Shown: positions 10,931 to 20,844 of the stretch, one piece after another
Layout of the letters: the number at the start of each line of letters is the position of its first letter
Numbering within the stretch: the stretch's first letter is position 1
Translations under genes and position numbers: made by a program
NCBI GenBank assembly: GCA_014925825.1
Contig: JACGCK010000331.1
Location: 1-39,716 of the forward strand
Source: Pholiota molesta
Taxonomy: Eukaryota > Basidiomycota > Agaricomycetes > Agaricales > Strophariaceae
Reading direction: 5' to 3'
DNA length: 39,716 bases
Notes under the pieces: model-generated
What the model was told of the DNA's origin: nothing
Database searches by the model: none
The model's input: the letters and a program-made list of their open reading frames with translations, nothing else

Positions 10931-12027
10931 TTAATAGTCCCTCAAGTACGCCCTGAAATTCTCAATCCTCCTTGGAAGAGTGTCACCTGGTACTATGCCA
11001 AAGGAATCATTGTAGAAAGTGATCATCTCCAGGATGTGTACATGCTGATAGGCAGTGATAACAGGGTTGAAGTTTGCGGGTAAGGCTCCAATGTTGGGTG
11101 CAGGCCCATGCTGTATGATGAAAGGAGTCGCTGCTGGGCATAGGGAAAGGGCTAAGGTCCTTCCAAATCCATGAACCTGTTTGGATGGCAATTAGAATCG
11201 GCATGATAGAGTCTTTTGGAACACGAACGCATTTGTAGAGGGGAAGGTAGGTGTCTACAACTTTATTTTTTTCATTCAGAATGACGATTCTGGCATTGGC
11301 AGCCAGCACCAGCATGTCGTTGGAGCGTGTTTGGTGGCCTACTAGTGCTACCAGATGGTTATCGATTTGTCCCAGCTGAGTGTTCGTCAAGGAGAGCCTG
11401 TTTTCAATATCAACAAGACGGTTGCCTGTTGCTGTACCCAGTGCTGCCAGCGCTGCCGTTGTAGCCAGTGCTCCCAGGGTATGATTTACCTGCGCCAGTT
11501 GATTCTCTACCGCGGCAAAGCGGTCATTAGCAGCAATTTGGATGTCTCCTAACCTGTTGTTGATCTGCTCAAGTTGATGTTGAATTCCTGCAAGGGTACC
11601 TGGAGGAACAACCGGCGCTGTGAAGCAGGTAGCGGAGGCATCTAGGGTTGGAGGGAATCAATGGAGGACTAATAAGAATGAGGAAGCATACGCACGAGCA
11701 AACAGAATGGCCTCTTTCCTGTACTGCGCCTTGAACGCCATGTCTTGGTTGATGTTTGCATCGCCTGCTTCTGTGCATGGCAAAGACATTGGCTTAGAGT
11801 GGAAAGGTCCAAGGAAAAGGCGTGCTTCAGAAAACCTTACCTACATGGGCCTTCATGGCCGTTGCAATGGCTTCTGCATGCTCCAAGTTATCATGCTGAA
11901 TAGGGGCTCCTGCAGCAATCCCTCTATTGAAGTCCAGATTGGAATAGCGTATAGGGAATCTTTTATCCAACTCGTGTAAGCTCAGGATTTCCTGAGAGTA
12001 GGAGGGAACAGCGGGCAAGGCAGCCAT
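10931..12027 (-). CDS. Transposon-associated coiled-coil protein
   Basis: Exons 12027-11841, 11770-11696, 11641-11177 and 11133-10931 give 309 residues. The ATG at 12027 is preferred to an upstream TTG. The N-terminus (YSQEILSLHELDKRFPIRY, NRGIAAGAPI) and C-terminus (PANFNPVITAY, ITFYNDSFGI, LPRRIENFRAYL) match a common agaricomycete family of uncharacterised proteins often found near transposons. The middle third is a long heptad-type coiled coil with repeats such as IENRLSLTNTQLGQIDNHL, so it probably multimerises. The last intron is short (43 nt, GTTCAT donor). If it is not real, a frameshift exists near 11150. Function unknown. Confidence 0.62.
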
Positions 12028-12796
12028 TTGGGGGGGGCTTCCTCTGAGAATTGGCTGGTTTATAAGCAAGATGGGTTGAGGGGCTAGTGGTTGAGACGCT
12101 ACAGATTAAAGCTCCAGAGGTATTGGGGCAGGCCTACTTGGGGGTTTCCAAGGTTGCTGGCAGATCGAGCGTCACTCAGTGCTCAGCGTCGACGTCGACT
12201 TCTATATGGGTAGAGTTTGTCCCAGCCTGCTCCACCTTCTAGGCCTCCGGGGATGTGGCAAGGGGGTGACCGGTCGAAGAGCAGAGAAAGACCGGAACCG
12301 GCCGGGCCTGCACTGTCACAGAGTGTGTCACATTAGTGAATAATATGTACATGGGCACCGCCGGCGCCAATTGCAACACCACCATATGCATATTAGTGTG
12401 CACAATGCCTCGGATTTCAAAGTCTAGTTACGCTGAAATCTATGTTGATTCAATTGCCATGCATTGCTTGATACCTTTTTCCCTACAACTTTTTACAGAA
12501 CCAAGGAAGCACAGCAAGCACTCTGAGGAACATATGTGTCCGATATGTGTCAACATCCAAATCATATATATATATACAGCCGTCATTGAACGGAGTGGTC
12601 GGCAGCATCGTAGCAGAGCTATCGACGACCTTCGGCAGGCGCGCGAGGAACTCGGCGAGTTCTGACTCTTCTGAGTGCGGAGCGAGCAGGCCGAGCAATT
12701 CTCGATTTTTGAGCCCATTGGGCTTGCCGAGTTAGCTCAAACACAAGCGTTCAACGATTCCGCCGAGCTCTTCGAGCGATCGCTGCGCCGAGCAGG
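12028..12796. other. Spacer and unrecognised sequence
   Basis: 12028-12335 probably includes the transposon right end, with GTCGAC repeats near 12189-12197. From 12483 to 12720 a minus-strand frame reads LLGLLAPHSEESELAEFLA, which looks protein-like, but I do not recognise it. A short TA run lies at 12567-12578. Confidence 0.35.
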
Positions 12797-12953
12797 CGGC
12801 GAGGAAGGAGCGGTTGTTGAGCGGGATGCCTGCCCAGCCAATGACGGCGGCGAGGATGCCCGCAAGCACAGAGGTGGCGGAGAGGTCGAGCTTGGTGCGA
12901 TTCGCGGCGTGGGTGGCGTTGGTCGCCGCGCAGCCGAGCACCACAAGGGAATG
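12797..12953 (-). pseudogene. Tetraspanin-like (Tsp2-type) fragment
   Basis: A minus-strand frame contains NRTKLDLSATSVLAGIL followed by AAVIGWAGIPLNNRSFLA. It strongly resembles one transmembrane helix and the following loop of fungal Tsp2-like tetraspanins (GWAGI-x-LNNR-x-FLA). The similarity ends abruptly after FLA, and no other tetraspanin part is nearby. It abuts the sulfite reductase pseudogene on the same strand, so two unrelated gene pieces have been joined. The identification rests on a short match. Confidence 0.5.
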
Positions 12954-12984
12954 GGGCGCGGCGGGATTGCTTGGGCGGAGCAAG

Positions 12985-14957
12985 CGAGGTACTGGACCGG
13001 GGGAAAAAAATCAACTTCGAAAGCTAAACGAAAGATTACGGCAACGTACCCTCTCAGACTCAGCCATCGCCAGACCACAAGTAAGGAACACAACATATGC
13101 CGAACTCGACAGGCGCAGCCCCGAGAACTCAAGGTTGTCCATCTTGAACTTCCTCAGCAGCGTCTTGATCTCGTCCAGGTGCTCGTCCGCGATTTCCGAC
13201 ACCAGGAGATGCTGGTTCGCCGTCAGGCGTGCCCTTGTGCACCTTGGCGATCTCGCGCAGGCCGGTCTTGAAGTCCTTGCCTGGCTGGTCCGCAATACGC
13301 CCGTTCTCAATGAACATAGTAAAGTGGTGTTTGCCGTCTGCGCTGGTGTGCCAGCCGAAGTCGTCGACGTTGCGGTGGAAGGTATATGCACGCGCTACCT
13401 GGAGAGGGCATCCGAGGAGCTTCTCGACTTCAGCCTTGTAGACCTCGAGTCCCATGCGGTGGACGGCGCACTTGAGACGCGCGTTCTTACTGCTGGAGGA
13501 ATAACACATAACACGTTAGATGTCATGGAGGGGTAAACAAAATAAACGAGACCCACTCAGCGCGGTTACCGTTGTCCCTTTGGACAAGCATCACTTTCTC
13601 TGCCATGCATTTGCCTTGCTCAGGCGTGCAGAAACCGATGATACTTCCAAGGCGAGGATACGTCTTCTTGTTACCATGCGTCACACCCCTACCACCACCG
13701 ATCGTGACATTGAAACCTTGCAGCTCGCCATCCTCTCCGACAATGGCAATGAGACCAAGATTGTTAGCGAAAACATCAACGTCATTGGTAGGTGGCACGG
13801 CTACAGCAACTTTGAGCGGAAAAGCATTATTAGAGAATTGAAGCTTAAAAAATTGAAGAGGTTGAAAGAACCTTGCTGGGCAAATAGAATTGACCATAGA
13901 GAGCCCTCTAGGAGGCGGAGAGGCTCGAAGTCTTTCAGCGCTTCCCCAGCGACAAGCTTCTTGTCCAACCAGATTTCGTGATACACAGTCATGCCAGGGA
14001 TGAGATGGTTGCTAACTTCCTTCGCGAACTGATACACTTGCTCGTGCAACTTGGATATAGTAGGAACGGAAGAGCAGATGAAGTTTCTAAACCGTTTCTA
14101 TCAGTATGCCTATAACGAAAGCCATGAGTTAAAACAACGCACCGGTTGACATCGCCGCATGCAGCCAGAGTATCAAGCAGAGCATGATTGATCTCCTGGA
14201 TAGCAGGCTGCAAATGCCGCTTGATCACTCCACGGAACTGGAACGCCTGGCGTGCAGTGATCTTGAACGTCCCGTTCCCATGCTCGTCCGCAAACTGGTC
14301 CATATCCAGCCACTGGCCGGGCGAGCACACGCCTCCGGGCATGCGCACGCGGGTCATGAAGCTGAACGCAGGCGCTAGCGCCCTGCGCCTCGCGCTCCTC
14401 GCGGATGTCACGGTCGTCCTGCTGGTAGATCCCCTGGAACTTGGTCAGCTGGCCGTCGCCGGGCGCGAGCGCGCTGGTGCTGAAGTCCTGCAGGCCCTCG
14501 GAGATCGTGCCGCGCAGGTAGCCCAACGCGGCTTTGATGTGCTTGTTGGAGATGGGCTCTGGTTCAGCTTTGGTCAGTTGAAGAGGAGGGCTAAAATCTT
14601 CATATAGGCGGCTTCGTGTTTGGGAACGTGGGGGATGCTATCTGCTGCCGCTGAAGGGGTTTCGATTTGACCGAGGAGAAGACACGCTGTTGGAACGAGA
14701 ACCGACTTCTCGATGAGGCTCAAGATGTCGGAGACCTGAACGTTGCTCGAGTTGCCCAAAATTCCACTTTGAATAGCAAGCTCCTGTTCCGAACTTCGTT
14801 GCCGCAGGGCAGTGACGATATCCAGGCAAATTGGCGTCCATCTGCTGCGCCATTGGAACACTTGTTCGAGAACGATGACGCGGGTAGCTGATGAAGGGAT
14901 GACTTGCAAAAGTTGGGAATGTGGCAGGGGGTTGGCGAGCGAAAGTGATACGAACAA
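12985..14957 (-). pseudogene. Sulfite reductase (NADPH) beta subunit / hemoprotein, rearranged
   Basis: The minus strand carries recognisable blocks of fungal MET5-type sulfite reductase, the siroheme/4Fe-4S enzyme that reduces sulfite to sulfide. From 14957: an N-terminal block ending [18 protein letters not shown], then directly [16 protein letters not shown], so roughly 500 residues including the flavodoxin-like part are deleted. Then come [67 protein letters not shown] and GLRLSSSAYVVFLTCGLA. Frames break near 14375, 13240 and around 13900, where extra bases follow DFEPL. The first cluster cysteine is Tyr (AYVVFLTC where ACVAFPTC is usual). The reading ends just after AMAESER-YL, losing the CPNGC half of the cluster. 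Two normal introns remain (near 14140-14085 and 13549-13500). Confidence 0.85.
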
Positions 14958-15920
14958 AACACCTGGTCAGCGACGGGGCAAACTTGCGATCGAGCGGCGG
15001 TTGGCCGATCTGCGCCGACGGCCCGCGATCGACGATCCGACGGACACTTGGGGGCATGGTTCTATTTGAGGGCTCACAGACAGGCGTCGGGGGTCGTTGA
15101 ATGGCAGCTGCTGTCCTTCTTGAGGGCGCACGGACGGGCGCGCGTTGGGGTGTGCGAGGCGAGGATGGTCGGCTAGGACGGTGAAGGGTTAGCCACCGAA
15201 ACAAGCAACAACAAGATGGCTTCCGAACCTTCTCCGTGACGTCATTCTCGACGCACGCGCCCTGCTCGTTTGCCCTGAAACACGTGCGGCGTGTTCGCCC
15301 GCCGGGGCACTTGCGGTTCACTGGGCGCAGGTGCCCTGGGCGCAGCGACGGGCGCTGAGTCGCAGCGCTGACGGCGGTGGGCGTGGTCTCAGCGCCCAAG
15401 GTGTTGTTGCAGGCTTAGAGGATCAGCCGGCCGGCCGTTGAGGCATGAGGAGCTGCTCGCGACCCATGAATGATGAGAGTCAGTGGGGGTAGTAGCAAGG
15501 AGACATCAAAGCGCACTGAAAGCACTGAAACACACCGAGAATCCCATCCGAGGACGGCGGCCTCCTTGATCGCGTCTGCTGTGCACAGCGGGCTCGCTCC
15601 TGCCCGGACTGGTCTGCAGATGAGCTGAGGGCTCAGCAGGGCGTAGTGCTGTGGGTTCTGTCCAAGCTTTCAGCAGTCGTCTAGTTTGGTCCCGGCGACA
15701 CCTCAGCAAACTGCACGGCAGCACTCTGCGAGGCGATTTGGGGGGTGTCGCAGAAAAAGTGAGGGTAAGAGCAGGTGTAAACGCGACGCGTCGGTATTAA
15801 AGGAGGGCACAATAGATCACATGACACAACGTGACACAACACGTCGTGCCCCCTGTCGTGCCAAATGTCGAGCTCGAGATCTCCTTGCACCGTGTTTCAA
15901 AGTCTGCGCCTCCGACCTCA
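14958..15920. other. GC-rich spacer without supported genes
   Basis: Open frames on both strands are Arg/Pro-rich and overlap one another, as expected from GC-rich noncoding DNA. The 253-codon minus frame ending at 15399 mainly overlaps the sulfite reductase remains in another frame. The last part should hold the promoter and 5' leader of the dioxygenase gene. Confidence 0.4.
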
Positions 15921-18119
15921 ATGAACTCTCTGGTGATTGAGGAAGCTAACGCCTCTGAGGGAGGTCTTCCCCAAGTCTTTTCTCCAACTGGCCAGGCAAG
16001 ACCAACAACTGCTAGAACATTAATACCGCGTGTTGACAGCTCACTGCCTTCGAATTCTCTTTCTTGTCTAGGGCTCTTATCTGCTGGTGCATAGCTCCTG
16101 TAATCTCCAGGAACTTATTCAGCAGTACAAGGACGAAGCTCATGGAGTAGACCTCACCTCTGATGAGCGTGACCCCACGAGTGTGGATGTTTTTGATAGC
16201 TCCCACTTGAAGAAGGCTGCTAAAGCAAAGCCTTCTCTTTCTGTATCAACTGAAGGGGATTTGGCTAACAATTCTAAGCCTCACGTTTCTCAGAAAAGAA
16301 AGCAGGAACTTCTACAACCACATTCTTACAAATTTCCTCCAGGAGACGGAGGAGCATGGAGGTAAGGTGTTTGGCCGTTTCAAATGCATGCCACTGCTTT
16401 CCTAACCCTGCGCGTTTAACAACTTCCTCAGTTCTGCCTCTCCTCCTATCTCCAACCCCTCTGCAATCAGCCTGTCCTATGGCAACTCCCTTCCTATTGA
16501 GTTTCCTCGCAAGATTAGCTCTCCGCCTAAGCTATTGCCTCATGGCAAATCAAAGGCTGCCATAAAGAAGGAAAAGGGTTGGAAACCCAGCCAACGAAGT
16601 CAGAAATCAAACCGACCTCGTGCAGGCAAGTGGCTTAGGGAAGCAGGCGACACCTTTCTGGCTGACACCAAGCGCCTACGAGCCAAGCTGGTTCAGAGCG
16701 GCGACACCTTCCTAACCAAAAGCTATTCCCTAGAGCTCAACGGATCCAGGGTATCGACAGGCTGGCAGGGCTCAAGGCCACCAGACAAAGCTCGAGAGCA
16801 AATTCAGAGAGCCTATTCTAATGGCTCCATTCGCCAGACCATTGCTACCTTTTTTCCAGTGCCAGCTGATCTGTAAGCAAATTTTCATGGATTGATTGGG
16901 GTTGGCATGCTTATGGTACCGGTTTGGTCCAGAAAACATCCTGCCTTTGTCATGGATGCCAACTCCCGCATTTTCCTGTTTCGAACAGCTCAATTTTCCT
17001 GGTTGAAAGAAGAAGAAGAGTCCTTCTATCAAGCAGTGCGCAAGCTTTTGGATGGGGCTCTCAGCTCTGAAGACATCCGCAGGAAGAGCGCAAAAGGTGT
17101 GAGAGGCCCTCATTTTCCCTGCATTATCGGCCACCACAGAGAGTATGCAGTTGTAGGTTTTGAACTTTGCCAATCAGATCCCATGTGCGGAGCCTTGCTA
17201 AGCTCATTCTCTCATTTATGCAGGAACCCTACCTTACAAAATGGCATAGGGACAATCAAAAAGCGTCAGAAGAGTTCATCAGCAACCCACTCATCCAAAA
17301 GATCACGTAAGTTGGTGGCTTTTCTCAGTACCCAGTATACGTTCCCTCAGAGCTGATGTGGTTCTTAGAAAAAGGGTTTCTTCTGTTGTTCGTTTGATCT
17401 TTCCAGGTGTTGCTGAACGGTTTCTACGATCAGCTCAATGGCATAAGGAAAAGTATGGAATTATGCCTCTTTTTGATCTGTTTTGGAATTTCTGTGTCAA
17501 TGGCCTTTTTCCTGGGCAAAAGCGCGTGCACTGTCAACCCCATACTGACTCCAAAAATGTGGTTGGGGTCTGTGTACTTGTAATTTATCAAATACCAGGT
17601 ATTCTATTTACTTTTCTTTTGCAACCAGCCTTGGTATTAATTTTTCTCCCTAATAGGAAAGAAGTTCAACCATACCAAAAGATCCTGGTTGGTTCTTTGG
17701 GAAGCCGGGGTGGTTGTTGAGCTTCCTCCTTGGACTATGGTCGCCTACCCTTCCTCACTTCTATATCATTTTAATATAGACATTACTGGTATGAGGCCTT
17801 TCTGCAGTTTCAGTTGTTGGTTTTTTAAAAGTTCCAACTGGTAGACTTCAAGTTTGTCACGACTGAAGGCCAGGAACGGCCTCTACCAGAAAACTCAACT
17901 CCTATTGAGGAAGGCGATGATGAGGGCAGAGGGAGCCTAGTCTATTTCAACCAAGCATCTATGTACAGGTGTTCCGAGGAGGATGCTGATATCGATGCTG
18001 AGGGCGCAGTTGGAGAGACAGACTCTAGAGAAGTAGGGAAAGCCAAGTACTCTAGTTCTATTCAGGAGGCTTTTCTGGCTGTAGGAACACACACTTCTAT
18101 CGATATCTTAGCTACTTGA
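15921..18119 (+). CDS. TET/JBP-like 2-oxoglutarate-Fe(II) dioxygenase
   Basis: The exon chain is about 16095/16111-16361, 16432-16872, 16933-17152, 17224-17306, 17351-17598, 17657-17788 and 17845-18119, all in phase. The 5' exon from the ATG at 15921 is probable, but its splice is unresolved. The N-terminal half is low-complexity and basic. The catalytic part reads IFPGVAERF, WNFCVNGLFPGQKRVHC, then PHTDSKN (HxD iron motif), a strand LVLWEAGVVVELPPW and LLYHFN (likely distal iron His). The spacing and the HTDSKN signature match the TET/JBP-like family expanded in mushrooms, whose studied members oxidise 5-methylcytosine. The C-terminal ~90 residues are acidic (PLPENSTPIEEGDDEGRGS). No internal stop was found. 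Activity on DNA is inferred from the family, and this copy is divergent. Confidence 0.62.
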
Positions 18120-18189
18120 ATTCGCCTTGGTTGCAACTGCTTGCACTACTGCAATGTCAAATAGTGATTGGTAACCCGCAGGTCCCAAA

Positions 18190-18300
18190 AGTGCCACAGG
18201 TACCCTTACCCTCCAAAACCCATACCTGTGGGTATGGGTACGGTTTTTCGATGGGTGGAGGGCGGGTTGGCCAGGGGTCGCGGGTTTACCCGTCGGCGTG
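18190..18300. repeat. ACCCATA/GGGTA-rich foldback, left block
   Basis: ACCCATACC is followed closely by its near complement GGGTATGGGT, forming a hairpin. GGGTGGAGGGCGGGTTGG and further GGGT/ACCC stretches follow. Confidence 0.4.
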
Positions 18301-19319
18301 ACGGGCCGGCCCATCAATCCGCGTCTCACGGTTTGAATTCTCCCTCTAACTTGTCTCTAACCACTGTTTTCTGCTGCCCCTCCCCTGTCTCGACAGGGAT
18401 GTGGGCTCGCTCACGCTCGACAAGGGACGAAGGGGTGTGGTGACGGACAGCGACTACGACGGACGGCAGCGACCCCGCGGAGCGACGGACGGCGAGCACG
18501 ATGGCTGGCGAGCAGGCGAGCAGGGCGACGGATGGCTTGCCAGGGACCTACGCGGCGGAAGACAGAGGGGGCAATACGGCGCGCGGCCACGTATACGGTA
18601 CGTCTGCATGCGTTGCGGCGGTTTTCAGGAAACGCTGACGACGGCGGCGTGGGTAGCACTTGCGCGGCATGGCACGAACGCGCCGCTTGCCACCCCCGGA
18701 CGCCTGCGCCCACCGATTCTAGCAGGAGACGTCGGTGGGTGCTGGTTGACAACCCCAAGGTATGCGGCATCTCCTTGTGCTGCACTCGTACTCACCTTGC
18801 CCGCCCGCCCCCCTCAGCTGTTCTCCATCCGCGTTTTCGAAGCCCCACGGCTGCGCGCAACACGGATCGCATGACAGCGACGACGGAGCCTCTGCTCCCT
18901 GCCCGTGACAACGACAACGCCCGCCAACGACGCCCACCACGTCGACGGACGTCCGCCACGTCACCCGCACCACCGCCAACGACACAATGGACGACACCCG
19001 CCATGTCGCCCGCGTGTGCACCATGTCGCCCCCACCACCCACCACGTCGTGCCACGACGACGCCCGCAACCTCACCGCAACCGTCCCCCACGGACTTCGC
19101 GATCAACGGCAACGCCAGTGGCGACCCCACGGCCCATCTCGCGCGCGGGTCGCCCTTCGACCACGACTCGCCGTCGAGCAACGGCGACGAGCCGCACGCG
19201 CACGCCTTCGATCCCTCGCACCCCGGGGCGTTTGGGCACCCGCGACCCTCGCATTCACCGTCTACACGCACAATCAGCGCTGCATATGCAGCGCTCTGCG
19301 GCGTGGAGACGCGTCGTGC

Positions 19320-19445
19320 CAGGTGTTGCCATACCCGCAAAACCCGCCAGGCGGGTACGGGTTTGGCGAGGGTCAGACATCTTGGACCCGTACCCCTACC
19401 CGACGTACCCTCGGGTGAGACCCGCCGCGGGTCGGCCAACCCGTG
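19320..19445. repeat. ACCCGTA/GGGTA-rich foldback, right block
   Basis: AAAACCCGCC faces GGCGGGTACGGGTT, and ACCCGTACCCCTACCC is followed by GGGTGAGACCCGCCGCGGGT. This resembles the left block in composition, in roughly inverted order. The family is unknown. Confidence 0.4.
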
Positions 19446-19457
19446 CGGATCAGTCAC

Positions 19458-19556
19458 AAGAGCAAGCTCGAGGCTGCCGTCAACAAGACCATTCACAAGA
19501 GGCCTGGAAGGATGAGCACAAGACCAAGCAGAAGGAGCTCGAGAGCATCGCCAAGT
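19458..19556 (+). pseudogene. Hsp70 C-terminal fragment
   Basis: KSKLEAAVNKTI and, one frame over, EAWKDEHKTKQKELESIA match the C-terminal lid region of eukaryotic Hsp70 (SKLEAAVN...KQKELE-x-IAN). The two blocks are separated by a small frame-changing deletion. The fragment ends at a GTATGT that looks like its original splice donor, and 13 nt later an LTR begins. Only about 33 codons are left. Confidence 0.62.
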
Positions 19557-19571
19557 ATGTTTATCTTTAGT

Positions 19572-20084
19572 TGTATCCCCCTTAAGCTTATCACGCTTAT
19601 TGACTGATTCACTTTCTTCTGAGAAGACCCAGGATCTCCTTACCCTCAACGTAGCCCCTCTGTGATGCCTAGGGTCTGCATCAGAGCGCTCGAGGGGACT
19701 TCGGAGAGGGTAGAAGACAAGGGATGAGATATGGATGTAACCCTATCCTAGGGAAGCAGTATATGGATGCTCAGCCCGAACCAAGTGCGCTGTAAGGCAG
19801 CCGCCTATGCCGACATGTTACCCTTGACGGGGGTCAGGTAACCCATGACTGGGGCCGTGTTACCCAGGGCGGGGGTCCTATCACCCAGGTCAGGGAGCGA
19901 GACAGCTGGTCATGGCTAGCAGGGTTGTAGATCCTCTACGAAGGTGTTGTGGTTCAGGTCAAAGGTTATATCATAAGGAGAGAGGTTGCATGGTGGCAAC
20001 CTCAACTACAGGACATGTGACTATCATGTGACTACCATGTGATCTACAGTCCTCTGTACAAGTACCTAAGTATCCAGTCGTCAC
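19572..20084 (-). mobile_element. LTR of a retrotransposon (3' LTR, minus orientation)
   Basis: 513 bp. On the minus strand it begins TGTGACGACTGG and ends GGGGGATACA, the usual TG...CA borders. The bases just before it on the minus strand (20096-20085) read AAGTGGGGGCAC, a good polypurine tract, which marks it as the 3' LTR with the interior at higher coordinates. Within the LTR, 19815-19890 has about four related ~20 bp units with GTTACCC or TCACCC cores. No second LTR or pol gene of this element is visible. It inserted just after the Hsp70 fragment. Confidence 0.68.
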
Positions 20085-20096
20085 AGTGCCCCCACT
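20085..20096 (-). other. Polypurine tract adjoining the LTR
   Basis: The minus strand reads AAGTGGGGGCAC directly before the LTR start TGTGACG, the position of the plus-strand primer in LTR retrotransposons. Confidence 0.6.
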
Positions 20097-20844
20097 TGTC
20101 CAGAGGGCATGTACTCTAATGGAAAAAAGCATAAAACATATAGGTAAAAATAGAAAGAAAAATGAATCACAATGGCCCCCCAAATTAGGCCAAAAGAATA
20201 TAAAGTAAAAATTTTGGGAAAAATAAGCAAGAAAATAAAATAAGAGAAAAAGGAAAAAATTTGGTTCCCAAATTCTCTAACCTTCCAAGGTAGATCTACA
20301 AGAGATCAAAGAGGGAATAGAGGATGGCTTCCTAACTCCAGATAGGAGAGTCAACCAATCCTAAGGCATCCTTCAAGAGCTAGAGCAAAGCTCTAGACTA
20401 GCTCTACAGATCTAGAAGTATCTGAGAGGATACAGAGGATAGCTTCCCTGCTCCATATAGGAGAGTCAGCCACTCCAGCATCCTAGAGGAGCTAGGGGCA
20501 TAGCCATAAGGTAGCTCCTCCAAGGGATCATAGCCTGATCCCAGACATAGGGATAGATAGGGTAATAGGAGGACCCATGGTCCTACCCCCTACCCCTGCC
20601 CCCACTTCTTTCGGTGTGCAGGCCAGACAGCGGGCATAGGATGAGGCATGTCTAGGATGGGCAGCTAAAGAAGTACGGAGGAAGAAAAAGAGGAAAAGAA
20701 AATCCAGGCCACAGAGTGGAAAGAAAAAGGAAAGGACAGAGTAGACTCTGGCAGGTGGAAAAAAGCAAAAAAGGATAAATGGAAAGAAGGCCCACTGGTC
20801 AGGATATGCTAATGAGCTCAGCAGGAGGGAAGGAAAGCCTAGCA
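20097..20844. other. Retroelement interior, noncoding
   Basis: 20105-20270 is very A/G-rich on the plus strand. 20280-20530 has repeated short motifs such as GATAGGAGAGTCA and CTAGAGCAAAGCTCTAG. No open reading frame resembles a gag or pol protein. Confidence 0.45.

Larger units (their letters stand above)
5271..12180. mobile_element. Plavaka-type (CACTA-like) DNA transposon with three genes; ends uncertain
   Basis: The three genes are the transposase (minus, 5620-8836), a divergent 311-residue gene (plus, 9093-10221) and a 309-residue coiled-coil gene (minus, 10931-12027). Each reads through with normal introns. The left boundary is set at the CACTG at 5271. The right boundary is a guess at a CACTCAGTG near 12173-12180. 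Two GGTTGA motifs near 12073-12091 echo the left subterminal repeats. The insert may have cut the isocitrate lyase-family gene, but I could not find that gene's 5' part on the far side. Confidence 0.5.
18120..19445. other. GC-rich region, no supported gene
   Basis: Overlapping long frames on both strands encode Arg/Pro/His-rich low-complexity sequence without domains and are best read as noncoding. The segment is bracketed by two ACCCGTA/GGGTA-rich blocks (18190-18300 and 19320-19445), so the whole 1.25 kb may be a nonautonomous insertion. Confidence 0.4.

Noticed and set aside
14638..15399. 253-codon minus-strand frame
   Set aside because: Its last third lies in the wrong frame across sulfite reductase sequence, and the rest is Arg/Pro-rich GC noise.
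18532..19649. Overlapping 327- and 285-codon frames on opposite strands
   Set aside because: Arg/Pro/His-rich low-complexity products of GC-rich DNA, with no domain and no splice logic.
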